DNA of 64,000 nucleotides from Brevibacillus brevis (GCF_022026395.1 NZ_CP041767.1:4460501-4524500), one strand, 5' to 3'; counted from the stretch's first letter, positions 7,152 to 15,923 are shown. Numbers and translations are program-made. The notes: generated by a model not told the origin, from the letters alone.

Positions 7152-7757
7152 TTATTTCACCGATTCTGCTATTTTCACATATTCTTCGATCGGCTTGGTT
7201 CCGAACGTTTTGTAAATGACACCTTTGCTCGGCTCCCAGAACAGCACCTGCAAGGCTGTCAGGTTCGGATCTTGAGCGCTCCACGCCTTATACTGGCAAG
7301 CATACGCAGTCGTTCCGTTTGCCAGCTTGATTTCCTTCACGGTGCTTTTGCCTTCGATGTACGGGACCTTCCCTACCTCTTTTTGGATGTCGCCTTTCAT
7401 GATGTCGATGAAAAAGCGTTCATCCGGATTGGTCGGGTTCTGGAAATTGACAGTTACAGACTCCTCATCCTCTGATTTCGTCAAGCTGTACGTGATGACG
7501 GCTCCCACAGGCAGCTTCGTCGGCATTGGGATCTTCGAGCCAAGCCATTTCTCGGCTTCTTCTGCGGTAATTGTTTTTGTATCGGATTCGATTTCGTATT
7601 GATCCGGTGGCGTGGGAGGTGTACCCACTCCGACAGACTCTGCCATCTTTTTCAGTTCATCCACAGCGAGGCCGCTTGCCAATTGGTACACAATTCCCTT
7701 CTCTTCTTCCCACAGCAGACTGGATTCGGAAAGTAACGCTTGCAGCTTATTCTTTGA
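7152..7757 (-). pseudogene. 5'-truncated DUF4367-type secreted/anti-sigma-associated protein
   Basis: The open frame runs 201 residues from an in-frame TGA (7758-7760) with no usable start codon. It holds LLWEEEKGIVYQLASG and DELKKMAESV at its beginning, and a second similar unit at its end (LQVLFWEPSKGVIYKTFG, KIAESVK). Both match the ending of DUF4367 domains often found on anti-sigma factors. Only the tail of the first domain is left, so the N-terminal region, where a signal or membrane segment would sit, has been lost. A GTG at 7689-7691 would give 179 residues but lacks a ribosome binding site. An IS66 element begins about 120 bp upstream and may mark the break. Confidence 0.6.
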
Positions 7758-7810
7758 TCAAGCAACAACCGAGAAAATGAGTTAACAGAACAAACAACTC
7801 ATACTTTTCA

Positions 7811-7837
7811 ACCCTTAGGGAAACCTAAGGGTTTTTT
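7811..7837 (+). terminator. stranded terminator with no gene in front of it
   Basis: ACCCTTAGG / CCTAAGGGT 9-bp stem with a 4-nt loop then TTTTTT on the + strand. No + strand gene precedes it; it is probably left over from sequence lost by rearrangement. Confidence 0.65.
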
Positions 7838-7931
7838 ACGGTATTAACTCTTTTTTTAATCACAAGTTTCGCATATACGTAAGCGTCACATAGACTTAGG
7901 CCTCATCAAGAATTTTGATGTAATACGACAC

Positions 7932-9411
7932 CTATCCCATCACGCGACAAGTGCTCGGAAGCGAAGATGACCATGGCAAATAAGGCTCGATCGCTTCTGG
8001 ATTTTGTGGATTCGAAAGCTGCGGAAGCTGCTCGAACAGATACTTTAAATATTGAAACGGAAGAAGTCCGTTTTCCTTCGCCGTCTCGATCACGCTGTAG
8101 ATCGCCGCACTTGTCTTCGCGCCGCGAGGCTTATTCGCAAATAAACAGTTCTTTCTTCCGATCACGAACGGCTTGATCGAGCGTTCACTTCGGTTGTTAT
8201 CGATTTCGAGTCGGCCATCCTTCAGGAATTCGGTCAATTTCTCCCACTGATTCAGGCTATAAGCAATCGCTTGTCCGACCAGACTCTTCGGTAGGGTTTG
8301 AGAGCGATGTTGCTTGAGCCACACCAAATAAGTCTCCAGGATTGGAAGGCTTTGCTTCTTCCGCTCGGCATATCGTTCTTCTGGCGAAGCATCCTTCAGT
8401 TCGCGCTCAATGGTGAAGAGAGCATTGCAGTAAGCCAGTCCTTGACTGGCTACCGAATCCTTGTTATCTCTCGTCGCCGGCGGAGCTGCTTTCAGCGCTT
8501 CGTCATATTTACGCCGCGCATGTGCCCAGCATCCCACAAGAGTCACACCAGCAACCTTATGATAGCCCGCGTAACCATCGACATGCAGGTAACCATTGAA
8601 CCCGGATAAGAAGCTTTGAGGATGCTCGCCGCCACGTGTCTTCTGGTAATCATAGATGACCGCCGGCGTTACGCCGCGTCCGGTGCGATACAGCCACAAA
8701 TACGAGGACGATTGGGCAGACTTCCCGGGCTCACGCAGCACTTGCAGCGTCGTCTCATCTGCATGAAGCACATCCTGCCTTAGCAGATAAGCTTTCATCA
8801 CGGAGACCAATGGCATGAGCCATTTCTCGGCTCCGTAGATCATCCAATTCGCCATCGTCTGACGAGATAACGTGTATCCAAGACGACGGTGAAGCCAAAC
8901 TTCCCGGATAAACAGGTCTTGGCATCGCAGTTGTGACGATCGGGGTTTGAATATCTTCACGTTCACAATAACGGCAAGCATACACATTCCGCACGTGACG
9001 GATGACCTTCACTTGTGGTGGTACAACGGCAATTTCACTGCGTGTCTCGGTACTCATCTCGTGAAGAAACCCACCGCAGCACGCACATATTTGCTCGCCT
9101 TCAGAAAGTGTATAGGTAATGGTCTCTACAGGTAGCTTGGAAAGATCCTCTGTTCGCTTGCCGGATAACTTGCGCCGCTCGTAGGTGATTTGTTCAGACA
9201 GCGGCTCTTCATCGGCAGGCGATGCAAGCATTTCGGCTTCGTTGAACAACGGGATTTCTAATTGATCCGGATGCGTCTGCTCGCTGGAAGCACCGAAACG
9301 CTTCTGCTGCGCTAAGCGGAACTGCTCTTCGTACCATTTGAGCTTGGCCGATAGTTCGATGATTTGTTGTTGTAGAGATTCAATGGTTGGCATATCTGCA
9401 TGTTTTTCCAT
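7932..9411 (-). pseudogene. tnpC: IS66 transposase TnpC, disrupted by an internal deletion
   Basis: The N-terminal part (9411 down to about 8890) has the leucine-rich coiled coil, EEQFRLAQQKRFGASSE and the zinc-binding CACCG...CRYC region up to MPRPVYPGSLASPS. The rest is in another frame, resuming at LGYTLSRQTMANWM and holding the DDE parts HADETTLQVL, HVDGYAGYH and EIDNNRSERSIKPF. The roughly 20 residues that IS66 transposases have between SLASPS and the LGxxLSRQT motif are absent. So a small deletion with frame change broke the gene at about 8895-8905. No active transposase is expected. Confidence 0.85.
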
Positions 9412-9481
9412 ACTTTACACATTAGATAATAAAAACCCAATTACTGTAAGTGCCTCTGACAAAGTGATTACAAAGATGTGA

Positions 9482-9835
9482 CTAAATGACGGAAACGGCA
9501 TTAACCTTGGGATGCGCTTGCCGCTGGCTGAGTGAAAGACCATCCAGCAGCCAGCGAAGCTCCCTGCTCGAAATGGCTACTACTTCTTCTTTACCTGTCG
9601 GCCATTGAAATCTGCCACGTTCCAGACGGCGATAATAAAGCCAGAACCCATTATGATCCCAGTAGAGAATCTTGAGCTTGTTACATGCCCGGTTACAGAA
9701 TACGAACAAGCCGGAGGAGAACGGATTCAGACCAAAGCTTTCCTGAACGATGGCGGCAAGTCCGTCGATCGACTTGCGCAGATCGGTAGAACCACAGGCG
9801 AGAAACACACGCTGATTGCTTGGAAAGGTTAGCAT
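9482..9835 (-). CDS. tnpB: IS66 accessory protein TnpB
   Basis: The 117-residue product matches the IS66 Orf2 family from end to end: VFLACGSTDLRKSIDGLAA, LFVFCNRACNKLKILYWDHNGFWLYYRRLE, and the ending WLLDGL. The protein is needed for transposition of IS66 elements, though its biochemical role is not well defined. It appears intact, unlike the neighbouring tnpC. It lies between tnpA and tnpC in the usual order. Confidence 0.92.
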   Translation of the reverse strand: MLTFPSNQRVFLACGSTDLRKSIDGLAAIVQESFGLNPFSSGLFVFCNRACNKLKILYWDHNGFWLYYRRLERGRFQWPTGKEEVVAISSRELRWLLDGLSLSQRQAHPKVNAVSVI

Positions 9836-9854
9836 GATGAAGTAAGCGCGTGAA

Positions 9855-10136
9855 TTACTTCGCGCAGAAGCTTCGGGTCAAAACCGGAATGAGAGAAGGA
9901 ACAGGAAAGGTGCTACCAGGCAGATCTACGGCGGCAAGCGGTACAAACTGAACGGGAGAAGTCTTTGGATCTGGAGTAGCCCTGGATGAAACACGATTTA
10001 TTTTGTAGAGCCAATATTTCAATTGTTCGACAGAGCATTGATTTGCGGTGCACCAAGCTTTCATCGTGAGGCCACTTGCCCGATAGGCTTCGATGCGTAC
10101 ATACCAATCTTGTCTGCGTTGTTCTTTGGCATTCAT
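9855..10136 (-). CDS. tnpA: IS66 accessory protein TnpA
   Basis: The 93-residue product has the helix-turn-helix typical of IS66 Orf1: WYVRIEAYRASGLTMKAWC then NQCSVEQLKYWLYK. It probably binds the element's ends. It is short but within family range. It is the first gene of the element and lies 20 bp upstream of tnpB. Confidence 0.88.
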   Translation of the reverse strand: MNAKEQRRQDWYVRIEAYRASGLTMKAWCTANQCSVEQLKYWLYKINRVSSRATPDPKTSPVQFVPLAAVDLPGSTFPVPSLIPVLTRSFCAK

Positions 10137-10290
10137 GAGATACCCTCCGTATTCAGGTTAATCTCATGATCTCTTAGCTAGCATAGTGGTTGAAGGTGGG
10201 AAGAGTTTGGCGCTTACGTTTAATCGGTAGGTTGTCATGGTTTTGTCAAAGATCGTCTCGAGCATTGGGGCAAGCTGGAATCCGGGTATG

Positions 10291-10316
10291 AAAAAAGAGC
10301 CGCCATACGCGACTCT
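10291..10316 (-). terminator. terminator of the 10355-11542 repeat gene
   Basis: On the minus strand AGAGTCGC / GGCGGCTCT imperfect stem then TTTTTT. It closely resembles the terminator at 5514-5539, as if gene and terminator were duplicated together. Confidence 0.75.
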
Positions 10317-10354
10317 CCATCTTCTTCGTCCACCCTGCTATGTGAAACTTGTTA

Positions 10355-11542
10355 CTAAGGAACGGTTCTTCTTACCCAGATATCCCATAATTCACCAGTT
10401 CCTTTCTCTAAATCAACTTCATCAAAATAAGCAAGATAAACTCTTTCCTTTATAGAAGCGATATCAGTCCCTTCAGCAACGCCGTCGGGATACCAGTAAA
10501 TTCTCACCTCTGGTAGTCGTTTCGGTTGATCATCGTGGTACCTAATCTTGCTACTAATCCAATAGCCACTTTCAGGAAGTTTTACCTGCTTCTCTTGAAA
10601 AGCGTCTTTTGCCATCTGGATAAACGGGGCTGCCTGTGCTGGTGCCAGTTTCACACTCCTGATAATCGGCTCTGGTGGTATTTCGTCCACGATTCTCGTT
10701 TCTTCTTCGTTCGTTTCTACGTTCTCAACTGTACCTGTTCCTTTTTTTAAATCAACATCTGAAAATTGCACGTAATAAAGCTTGTCATGAACAGCTTGAT
10801 AAACGTTATTGCTTTTCGTATATCTTGGGTACCAGTAAAGATCGACAAGCGCTATTGTCTCTTTTTCCGTGATGGGTTTTACGACCAAGCATCCCGCCAG
10901 ATCGTAGCCGATTTGCGGAATTTTGATGTTTTTGTCTTTCCAAACTTTTGTTGCCTTGTCTATATACGGGGCGAACATCGTGTTTGGTTTGAACGATACG
11001 ATGTCCCTGCGTATACAAATCTTGATCTCTTTAATTGTGCCCGTTCCTTTCTCCAAGTCCACATCGGTCAAATTGACAAAATAGCTTTCGTGAAAGCCTA
11101 TCAAAGGTGGTTCGGCTCCTTCCTCTCTTTTTGGATGCCACCATATCTCAGCGGTCGTTGTATCCTCGCTCGTTTCACTGGAAAATGAAAGCCTGTAATT
11201 ATTATCAGGCAGGTCGATATGATTGGCGATAAACGCATCTGTTGCCAACTTGACGAAGGGCTCTCGCTCTTCTTTACTAAAGTCAGTGCGGATTAACTTC
11301 ACTGAACTTTCTTTGGTGGGTGTCGGATTATCGGTTTTCTTCTTGTCCTGATGCTCTTCACCTTCATTCGGTTCAAGCGTGTTTGACGCCGTTGTTTCCG
11401 TCTTAATGACATCTTTGTTTTTATTGATTTCAGCCAAGCCAAACGTTGTCGGGGAGAAGCTCAAAGCAAGGGCTAACACGCCCATCACTCCAATACTTAA
11501 CCATAACCCCAGCTTCATTTTTGTATCGGTCAATTTTTTCAC
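10355..11542 (-). CDS. secreted three-module GTGTV-repeat protein of the two-component operon
   Basis: The 395-residue product starts at a GTG with AAGGAG 8-9 nt before it. A signal peptide covers about residues 1-36 (LGLWLSIGVMGVLALAL core, cleavage near TFG/LA). A hydrophilic Thr/Glu/Lys linker follows, then three modules ending VDLEKGTGTIKEI, VDLKKGTGTVENV and VDLEKGTGELWDI. The first two modules are more diverged (helices FSKEEREPFVKLATDAF and FAPYIDKATKVW) than the third (APAQAAPFIQMAKDAFQEK). It is the last gene of an apparent operon RR-HK-11570-10355, with a 27-nt gap to the gene before. Export is predicted; function is unknown. Confidence 0.78.
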   Translation of the reverse strand: MKKLTDTKMKLGLWLSIGVMGVLALALSFSPTTFGLAEINKNKDVIKTETTASNTLEPNEGEEHQDKKKTDNPTPTKESSVKLIRTDFSKEEREPFVKLATDAFIANHIDLPDNNYRLSFSSETSEDTTTAEIWWHPKREEGAEPPLIGFHESYFVNLTDVDLEKGTGTIKEIKICIRRDIVSFKPNTMFAPYIDKATKVWKDKNIKIPQIGYDLAGCLVVKPITEKETIALVDLYWYPRYTKSNNVYQAVHDKLYYVQFSDVDLKKGTGTVENVETNEEETRIVDEIPPEPIIRSVKLAPAQAAPFIQMAKDAFQEKQVKLPESGYWISSKIRYHDDQPKRLPEVRIYWYPDGVAEGTDIASIKERVYLAYFDEVDLEKGTGELWDIWVRRTVP

Positions 11543-11569
11543 AATTCTATCTCCTTACAGTCCTGCTTC

Positions 11570-12103
11570 TTATTCTGCGTTTTCGCCATACCAATGGGAT
11601 TCACCGTAATTCCAAATAACCTCAAGTTCAACCATTTTCCCTACGCCTTTATCCACATCGGCGTTGTAAAATAGTGCGTAGTAAACCTTTTCCTTGATCT
11701 TGCTCTCTTGGCCAAAAACAACACCATTGGGATACCAGATGATATCCACATGATTTTTGCCTTCCGTCACGGTACTGCTGATCCAATAACCGGTTTCAGG
11801 TGTTGGCATGCCTTGCGCATCGAACGCTTCTCTTGCCATCCGAATATAGGGGGCCGCCTGATCCTTGGTCAACGGATCAAAGGATTTTTTACTCTGCTCG
11901 TGGCTTTGCTTCCAAGCGATTTCTTTGGTTTCAAGGTTTGCTGGTGGAGAGGTTTCCGTCATGATGGCATCCTTTTTACTGTCCAGAACAGCAGGGCCGA
12001 AAGCAGCCGGAGAAAAGAAGGAGGCCAGACCTAGTATGCCGATAACAGCAAGGCTAAGCCTGAAGCCGTGGGACTTTATCTTTATTTTTTGGATAGTTCG
12101 CAA
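11570..12103 (-). CDS. secreted single-module GTGTV-repeat protein of the two-component operon
   Basis: The 177-residue product has an N-terminal signal sequence (basic RTIQKIKIKSHGFR, hydrophobic LSLAVIGILGLASFF, cleavage near FGPA) and one diverged module: DPLTKDQAAPYIRMAREAF, PETGYWISS, VDIIWYPNG, and NADVDKGVGKMVEL. The TTG at 12101-12103 is taken as start because GGAGG precedes it by about 7 nt and the only nearby ATG is out of frame. It begins 15 bp after the histidine kinase stop, so it is very likely cotranscribed. As the simplest member it could be the sensed ligand or a partner of the kinase ectodomain (inference only). Confidence 0.75.
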   Translation of the reverse strand: MRTIQKIKIKSHGFRLSLAVIGILGLASFFSPAAFGPAVLDSKKDAIMTETSPPANLETKEIAWKQSHEQSKKSFDPLTKDQAAPYIRMAREAFDAQGMPTPETGYWISSTVTEGKNHVDIIWYPNGVVFGQESKIKEKVYYALFYNADVDKGVGKMVELEVIWNYGESHWYGENAE

Positions 12104-12118
12104 TACATGCCTCCATAA

Positions 12119-13561
12119 TTACCTCGAAGTTTGATCTGGAACCAGGGTGTAAACCGATGTTCCGCCGTTCAATCTGCTTTTCATATAAATACTGCCTTGG
12201 TGTGCCGTAGCAATCGCTTTGCTTAGAGACAACCCTAAACCGTGACCGTTCTTTTTCCGATCCCTCGCGCTATCCAGCATAAAAAATGGTTGAAAAACAT
12301 TTGTCAGATGCTCTTCCGGCACCCCACAGCCATGATCTTCCACACAAAAAACAACAAATGAGTCCTCTGTGTAAACAGTAAATCGAATCACTGCATCGTT
12401 TTCAGACGCTTTGGAGGCATTCTCCACGAGATTGTTTAATAGCACCAAAAAAAGCTCCGGATCGACGGTAACCGTAGAGACTGAATATATGATTTCCAGC
12501 GTTTGGCCCTTTCTGTCTAACGAAAACTGGGAGATGATTTTCAACTGCTGCATAAGGGAAGAAACATCAACTTGCTGCTTGTTCAGTGCCTCCCCATTTC
12601 CAAGTCGGAAAAGCTCCAACAGCTTTTTTGACATCCCGTCAAGCCGTTTGCTTTCCGAATGAATGAAGCTCAGGGCCTGCTCGACGTCTTTTTCTTCCAG
12701 GTCATAATGCTGAAGCAAACTGGCATAGCCCATGATGGATGTAAGCGGCGTTTTGAATTCGTGGGCCAGACTTGCGATAAACGCCTCTCTTTCCGTTACG
12801 CCCCTCTGCAGAAGCTCCATGTTGGCTTGAATCGCTTCTGCCATATGATTGAAGTCAACCGCAAGCTGGCCAATCTCATCGCCGCGCTGAACCGTTATGC
12901 GATGCTGATAGCTTCCTTTTGCAATCGCTTGAGCCTGTGTGCTTAACAGACCGAGTGGACGCAAGGCTTGTCTGATTAGGACATATAAACCTGCCGCAGA
13001 AACGGTCAAGCCAACCAATACCCAAAATGAAATCTGTAAGGATAGTGACTTTTGGTCAGCGATCAGGTTCGTTATGTCATGAGCGTAATCCAATCGAAGC
13101 AGCTGGTCATCGATCTTCATCCAACTCGAGACAAACAGTACGGTGCGCACGTCTATGTTTCGAATGACATAGCTTCGTCTCCCGTCTTTGGGTGGCGCAA
13201 GAGCCATTGCCTTTTCTTCTTCATCCGGTATACTGCTATACAGCTTCTCCCCGGATTCGCCTGTTATGGCCACATGGCTTTTCTGATCAGTAAAATACCG
13301 CCCATAATTTTGAAAAGCTTTGGTAAGGATGTCTTTCTTCAGTGTTGGATAGTAATCATCAATCGTACTTTCATACATTTTCAACGCGTTCCCGATCATG
13401 CTATGGTTCTCACGGGAGCTGATGATTTCCCGTTGAAGATTGTACTCAATGGAAACCTGTATGATCCTGTACGAAAAAAAGACGATGACCACCGTCACCA
13501 ATCCGAACACCATGAGATAGATTCGCATCCACAGAGGAGTCTTCTTAACCCTCTCACGCAT
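12119..13561 (-). CDS. membrane sensor histidine kinase
   Basis: This 480-residue kinase has TM1 (about 13-34), an extracellular sensor (about 35-172), TM2 (about 176-197), HAMP, a HisKA box SLAHEFKTPLTSIMGY with phosphorylatable His267, and the HATPase parts NLVENASKAS, EDHGCGVP and GHGLGLSLSKA. The ATG at 13559-13561 is used; it lies one base after the regulator's stop and the GGAG in the regulator's last codons serves as its ribosome binding site. It should pass phosphate to the adjacent OmpR-type regulator. The sensor region gives no recognisable ligand. Genes for secreted repeat proteins follow directly, which points to an envelope or extracellular signal. Confidence 0.92.
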   Translation of the reverse strand: MRERVKKTPLWMRIYLMVFGLVTVVIVFFSYRIIQVSIEYNLQREIISSRENHSMIGNALKMYESTIDDYYPTLKKDILTKAFQNYGRYFTDQKSHVAITGESGEKLYSSIPDEEEKAMALAPPKDGRRSYVIRNIDVRTVLFVSSWMKIDDQLLRLDYAHDITNLIADQKSLSLQISFWVLVGLTVSAAGLYVLIRQALRPLGLLSTQAQAIAKGSYQHRITVQRGDEIGQLAVDFNHMAEAIQANMELLQRGVTEREAFIASLAHEFKTPLTSIMGYASLLQHYDLEEKDVEQALSFIHSESKRLDGMSKKLLELFRLGNGEALNKQQVDVSSLMQQLKIISQFSLDRKGQTLEIIYSVSTVTVDPELFLVLLNNLVENASKASENDAVIRFTVYTEDSFVVFCVEDHGCGVPEEHLTNVFQPFFMLDSARDRKKNGHGLGLSLSKAIATAHQGSIYMKSRLNGGTSVYTLVPDQTSR

Positions 13562-13562
13562 C

Positions 13563-14222
13563 TTAAAACTCCATTCGATAGCCAATTTTGTGCACCGTAT
13601 GAATATGATCGGACAAACCTAGCTTTGTGCGCAGATTCAAGATATGTGTATCAATTGTCCGGGTGCTGCCATAAAAGTCATAACCCCAGACCTGATTCAG
13701 CAAACTTTCACGAGAAAAAGCAATATTCGGATTATGCAACAAAAATTCAAGCAACTCATATTCCTTCGGGGTTAACGTGACGAGCTGATTACTTTTGTAC
13801 ACTTTTCGGCTATGATAATCCACTGTCACATCACCTACGGTCAATGTTTCCAATACAACCTGATGACTTCTTCTCAGAGCGACTTCCACTCGTGCCAACA
13901 ACTCCAACAAATCAAAAGGTTTTGTAATATAATCCTCAGCACCAAGACGCAAACCTTGTACTTTGTCCATTACACTCGTCTTGGCTGTAACAAAAATGAC
14001 CGGGATATTCTTTTTCTTAAAGGATTCCAGCAGTGTGAACCCATCAACTCCAGGCAGCATGATGTCAAGGAGCGCCAAGTGATACTCCTTTTCTTCGAGA
14101 TCGTTCAACGCCGTGTTACCGTCGGATGAAACTTTACAGACATAGCCTGAGGCGCCTAATGTCATTTTGATTAGTTCGGATATGGATGGATCATCTTCAG
14201 CGATTAATATTGAATATGCCAT
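13563..14222 (-). CDS. OmpR/PhoB-family response regulator
   Basis: The 219-residue protein has a receiver domain with Asp10-Asp11, phosphorylation site Asp53 (LLDIMLPG), and Thr79/Lys81 (FVTAKTS). A winged-helix DNA-binding domain follows (LTPKEYELLEFLLHNP, then TRTIDTHILNLRTKLG). The start MAYSILIAEDD is preferred to an in-frame ATG 24 bp upstream, having GGGGGTG about 10 nt before it. It opens the operon with the kinase and two secreted repeat proteins. TTnACA repeats 11 bp apart overlap its promoter, suggesting autoregulation. Likely targets are the repeat-protein genes (inference). Confidence 0.93.
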   Translation of the reverse strand: MAYSILIAEDDPSISELIKMTLGASGYVCKVSSDGNTALNDLEEKEYHLALLDIMLPGVDGFTLLESFKKKNIPVIFVTAKTSVMDKVQGLRLGAEDYITKPFDLLELLARVEVALRRSHQVVLETLTVGDVTVDYHSRKVYKSNQLVTLTPKEYELLEFLLHNPNIAFSRESLLNQVWGYDFYGSTRTIDTHILNLRTKLGLSDHIHTVHKIGYRMEF

Positions 14223-14244
14223 GCTGTATAACACCCCCACCATC

Positions 14245-14284
14245 ATTACACATTTTTAGGATTTTATTGTCAACGAAATGTAAA
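14245..14284 (-). promoter_or_regulatory. promoter of the two-component operon with an 11-bp spaced direct repeat
   Basis: TTGACA (14268-14273), a 17-nt spacer and TGTAAT (14245-14250) form the promoter. TTTACA at 14279-14284 lies exactly 11 bp from TTGACA, a spacing used by PhoP/PhoB-type regulators. Autoregulation is inferred. Confidence 0.55.
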
Positions 14285-14298
14285 AAGTATACAAAAAC

Positions 14299-14342
14299 AA
14301 AAAACCCTCAATAAAATCACTTTAACTTGATCTTATTGAGGG
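14299..14342 (-). terminator. terminator of the 14372-15790 gene
   Basis: CCCTCAATAA / TTATTGAGGG perfect 10-bp stem with an 18-nt loop, then TTTTTTG on the minus strand. Confidence 0.8.
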
Positions 14343-14371
14343 TCACATTCATTATCATTTAGATTTTTTAC

Positions 14372-15790
14372 TTACCGATACGAAACATTATTCAACTGCA
14401 TCCACATCCATTTACTGTCAATTAGCATCGCAAGCGTCATCTCATCCATTCCGTGCAGTTGACGGTACAAACGCTGCGTTTCGACCAAGTCATTGTAGGT
14501 CAAGAACGGATAGTCCGGTCTGCCGAATGTTCCATCGGGAAAATAAGCGTAATGCAAATCGCCATTTCCGAGAATCCACTGCGATCCGAGGTTTACGACA
14601 CCATAAAGCATCATATCCGCTAAATCTTTGTCAGTCCGGTCGCCGAATTGCAGGTAGCTTTTGTAGAGAAAATTGATTTCCGCCAACTGATGGTTCAAAG
14701 AAACATGTGTCTGAATCATCGGATTCGTTGCTGTCGCGTAGTCAGAAACCAGCCAGCCTTGCTGTACACCAGCGATGACAAAACGGTTCATGGCTGCATG
14801 ATTGTGAAAGTAAGAAGCATATTTTTTCGCTGATTGGCAAAAGTCCTTTTCTTGATACTGATCACAGCCCCGCAGCATCAGATCAGCCGCTCCTGTGTTG
14901 AATCTCGTATCGTAAAAGCCCTCTGGTATCCCGTAATCGCCACTTAGCCACAAGGAGCGCGGCTGCGTCTTCCAGTACCCCTCAGGCTCCTGCTGTTTCA
15001 AGCTCGCCCTCAGCATCACATAGCCCATATCTCGGGCAGCCTTGCTTCCACCTGTATATAAAAAGGAGCGAAGGACATAGTTTTCAGGAATCCGCCAAAA
15101 GGAGGACTCCGAAGTCGGCTCATACGTGGAAGGGCTTTGATAGTAATACCCATCGTACAGCCATTTTGCCTTTTCCGTCACGTCCAAGTTAATCCAGACG
15201 CTGTCAATCGATTGTTCTCCCCAAGGAACGAGCGGATCTCTCGAATCGAGCGCCCACATTTCGCTGATAAGCCCTGCTTTCATCGGCAGCTTGATCACGA
15301 GCTCGACACCATAAGCCGTCTGTTTGACTTCGACTGGCAACGCCAATGCCGGCTTTTCTTCAATCGTGGCTCTGCCTTTATCCACGTAGGTAATGGGCTT
15401 ACCTAACCAAATATACCTGCCCTCCGTCTCTACAAAACCTGAGGAGAGCGGAAGGGTCTGGACTTGATCAAGCGTGACAACCTTCCAATACGGTTTCTTC
15501 GATTCATCATAGGCACGATAGCGGAACATCATGTTCTGACTGTTGCCCTGAATCGGAATGGTGAAAACGTGGGGCATCATATTGCGCTGACCTGTCATTT
15601 TATGGGCCCAATACGTGACACCATCGGAGAATCGAAATTCTTGTTTTTGGTGAATCGCGCCATTCAGGTGGTCAACAGTCTCTGTTTCTGTTGGTTTTTT
15701 CCATTCGTTTGCAGAAATATCGCTCGGAAAGAAACTACTTACGGCGATGGCCGTCATCAAAAGGAGCATTCTGCTGATTTTTCTGACCAT
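14372..15790 (-). CDS. secreted protein of unknown function, 472 residues
   Basis: The product begins with a signal peptide (MVRKISRMLLLMTAIAVSSFF, cleavage near ISA/NE). The middle is strand-rich with a YWAHKM...MFRYRAYDE segment. The C-terminal half looks alpha-helical and aromatic-rich (QGWLVSDYATATNPM, LADMMLYGVVNLGSQWILG), loosely like the alpha/alpha-toroid folds of polysaccharide-active enzymes such as glucuronyl C5-epimerase relatives. I cannot assign a family. It is alone, with its own terminator, and divergent from an M14 carboxypeptidase gene. The 133-bp shared region contains a 22-bp palindrome, so the two secreted proteins may be co-regulated. Confidence 0.75.
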   Translation of the reverse strand: MVRKISRMLLLMTAIAVSSFFPSDISANEWKKPTETETVDHLNGAIHQKQEFRFSDGVTYWAHKMTGQRNMMPHVFTIPIQGNSQNMMFRYRAYDESKKPYWKVVTLDQVQTLPLSSGFVETEGRYIWLGKPITYVDKGRATIEEKPALALPVEVKQTAYGVELVIKLPMKAGLISEMWALDSRDPLVPWGEQSIDSVWINLDVTEKAKWLYDGYYYQSPSTYEPTSESSFWRIPENYVLRSFLYTGGSKAARDMGYVMLRASLKQQEPEGYWKTQPRSLWLSGDYGIPEGFYDTRFNTGAADLMLRGCDQYQEKDFCQSAKKYASYFHNHAAMNRFVIAGVQQGWLVSDYATATNPMIQTHVSLNHQLAEINFLYKSYLQFGDRTDKDLADMMLYGVVNLGSQWILGNGDLHYAYFPDGTFGRPDYPFLTYNDLVETQRLYRQLHGMDEMTLAMLIDSKWMWMQLNNVSYR

Positions 15791-15853
15791 GTCATCCCCC
15801 TATTCTATTAAAGGAGAACCGAAAGTCCTACTTTAAAATGAATATTTCGTAGT

Positions 15854-15875
15854 GATTATTATTTTTATAATAATC
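15854..15875. promoter_or_regulatory. 22-bp palindrome between two divergent secreted-protein genes
   Basis: GATTATTAT-TTTT-ATAATAATC is a perfect 9-bp inverted repeat. Its composition recalls Fur/PerR/Zur-type operators without matching their consensus well. It lies 48 bp before the M14 start and 63 bp before the other gene. Confidence 0.45.
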
Positions 15876-15923
15876 TGATAAATTAACCATAGGTGTCTAC
15901 TTCTATTTCTCAGGAGGGAATTT

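Larger units (their letters stand above)
7879..10217 (-). mobile_element. IS66-family insertion sequence, damaged
   Basis: The ~2.34-kb element carries tnpA, tnpB and a broken tnpC in the usual IS66 order on the minus strand. Its ends match as GTAAGCGTCA (from 7879) and, reverse-complemented, GTAAGCGCCA (ending 10217), the typical IS66 terminus. The 8 bp flanking each end (GCATATAC and GTTTAATC) do not match, so no target duplication is visible. This suggests rearrangement after insertion, or ends misjudged by a few bases. Confidence 0.85.

Noticed and set aside
10218..10290. Possible missing 5' part of the DUF4367 gene on the far side of the IS
   Set aside because: All three minus-strand frames were read; none continues the DUF4367 sequence, so the IS did not simply split that gene.
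13052..13780. 242-codon open frame on the + strand
   Set aside because: It is antisense to the junction of the kinase and regulator genes, both of which are firmly identified.
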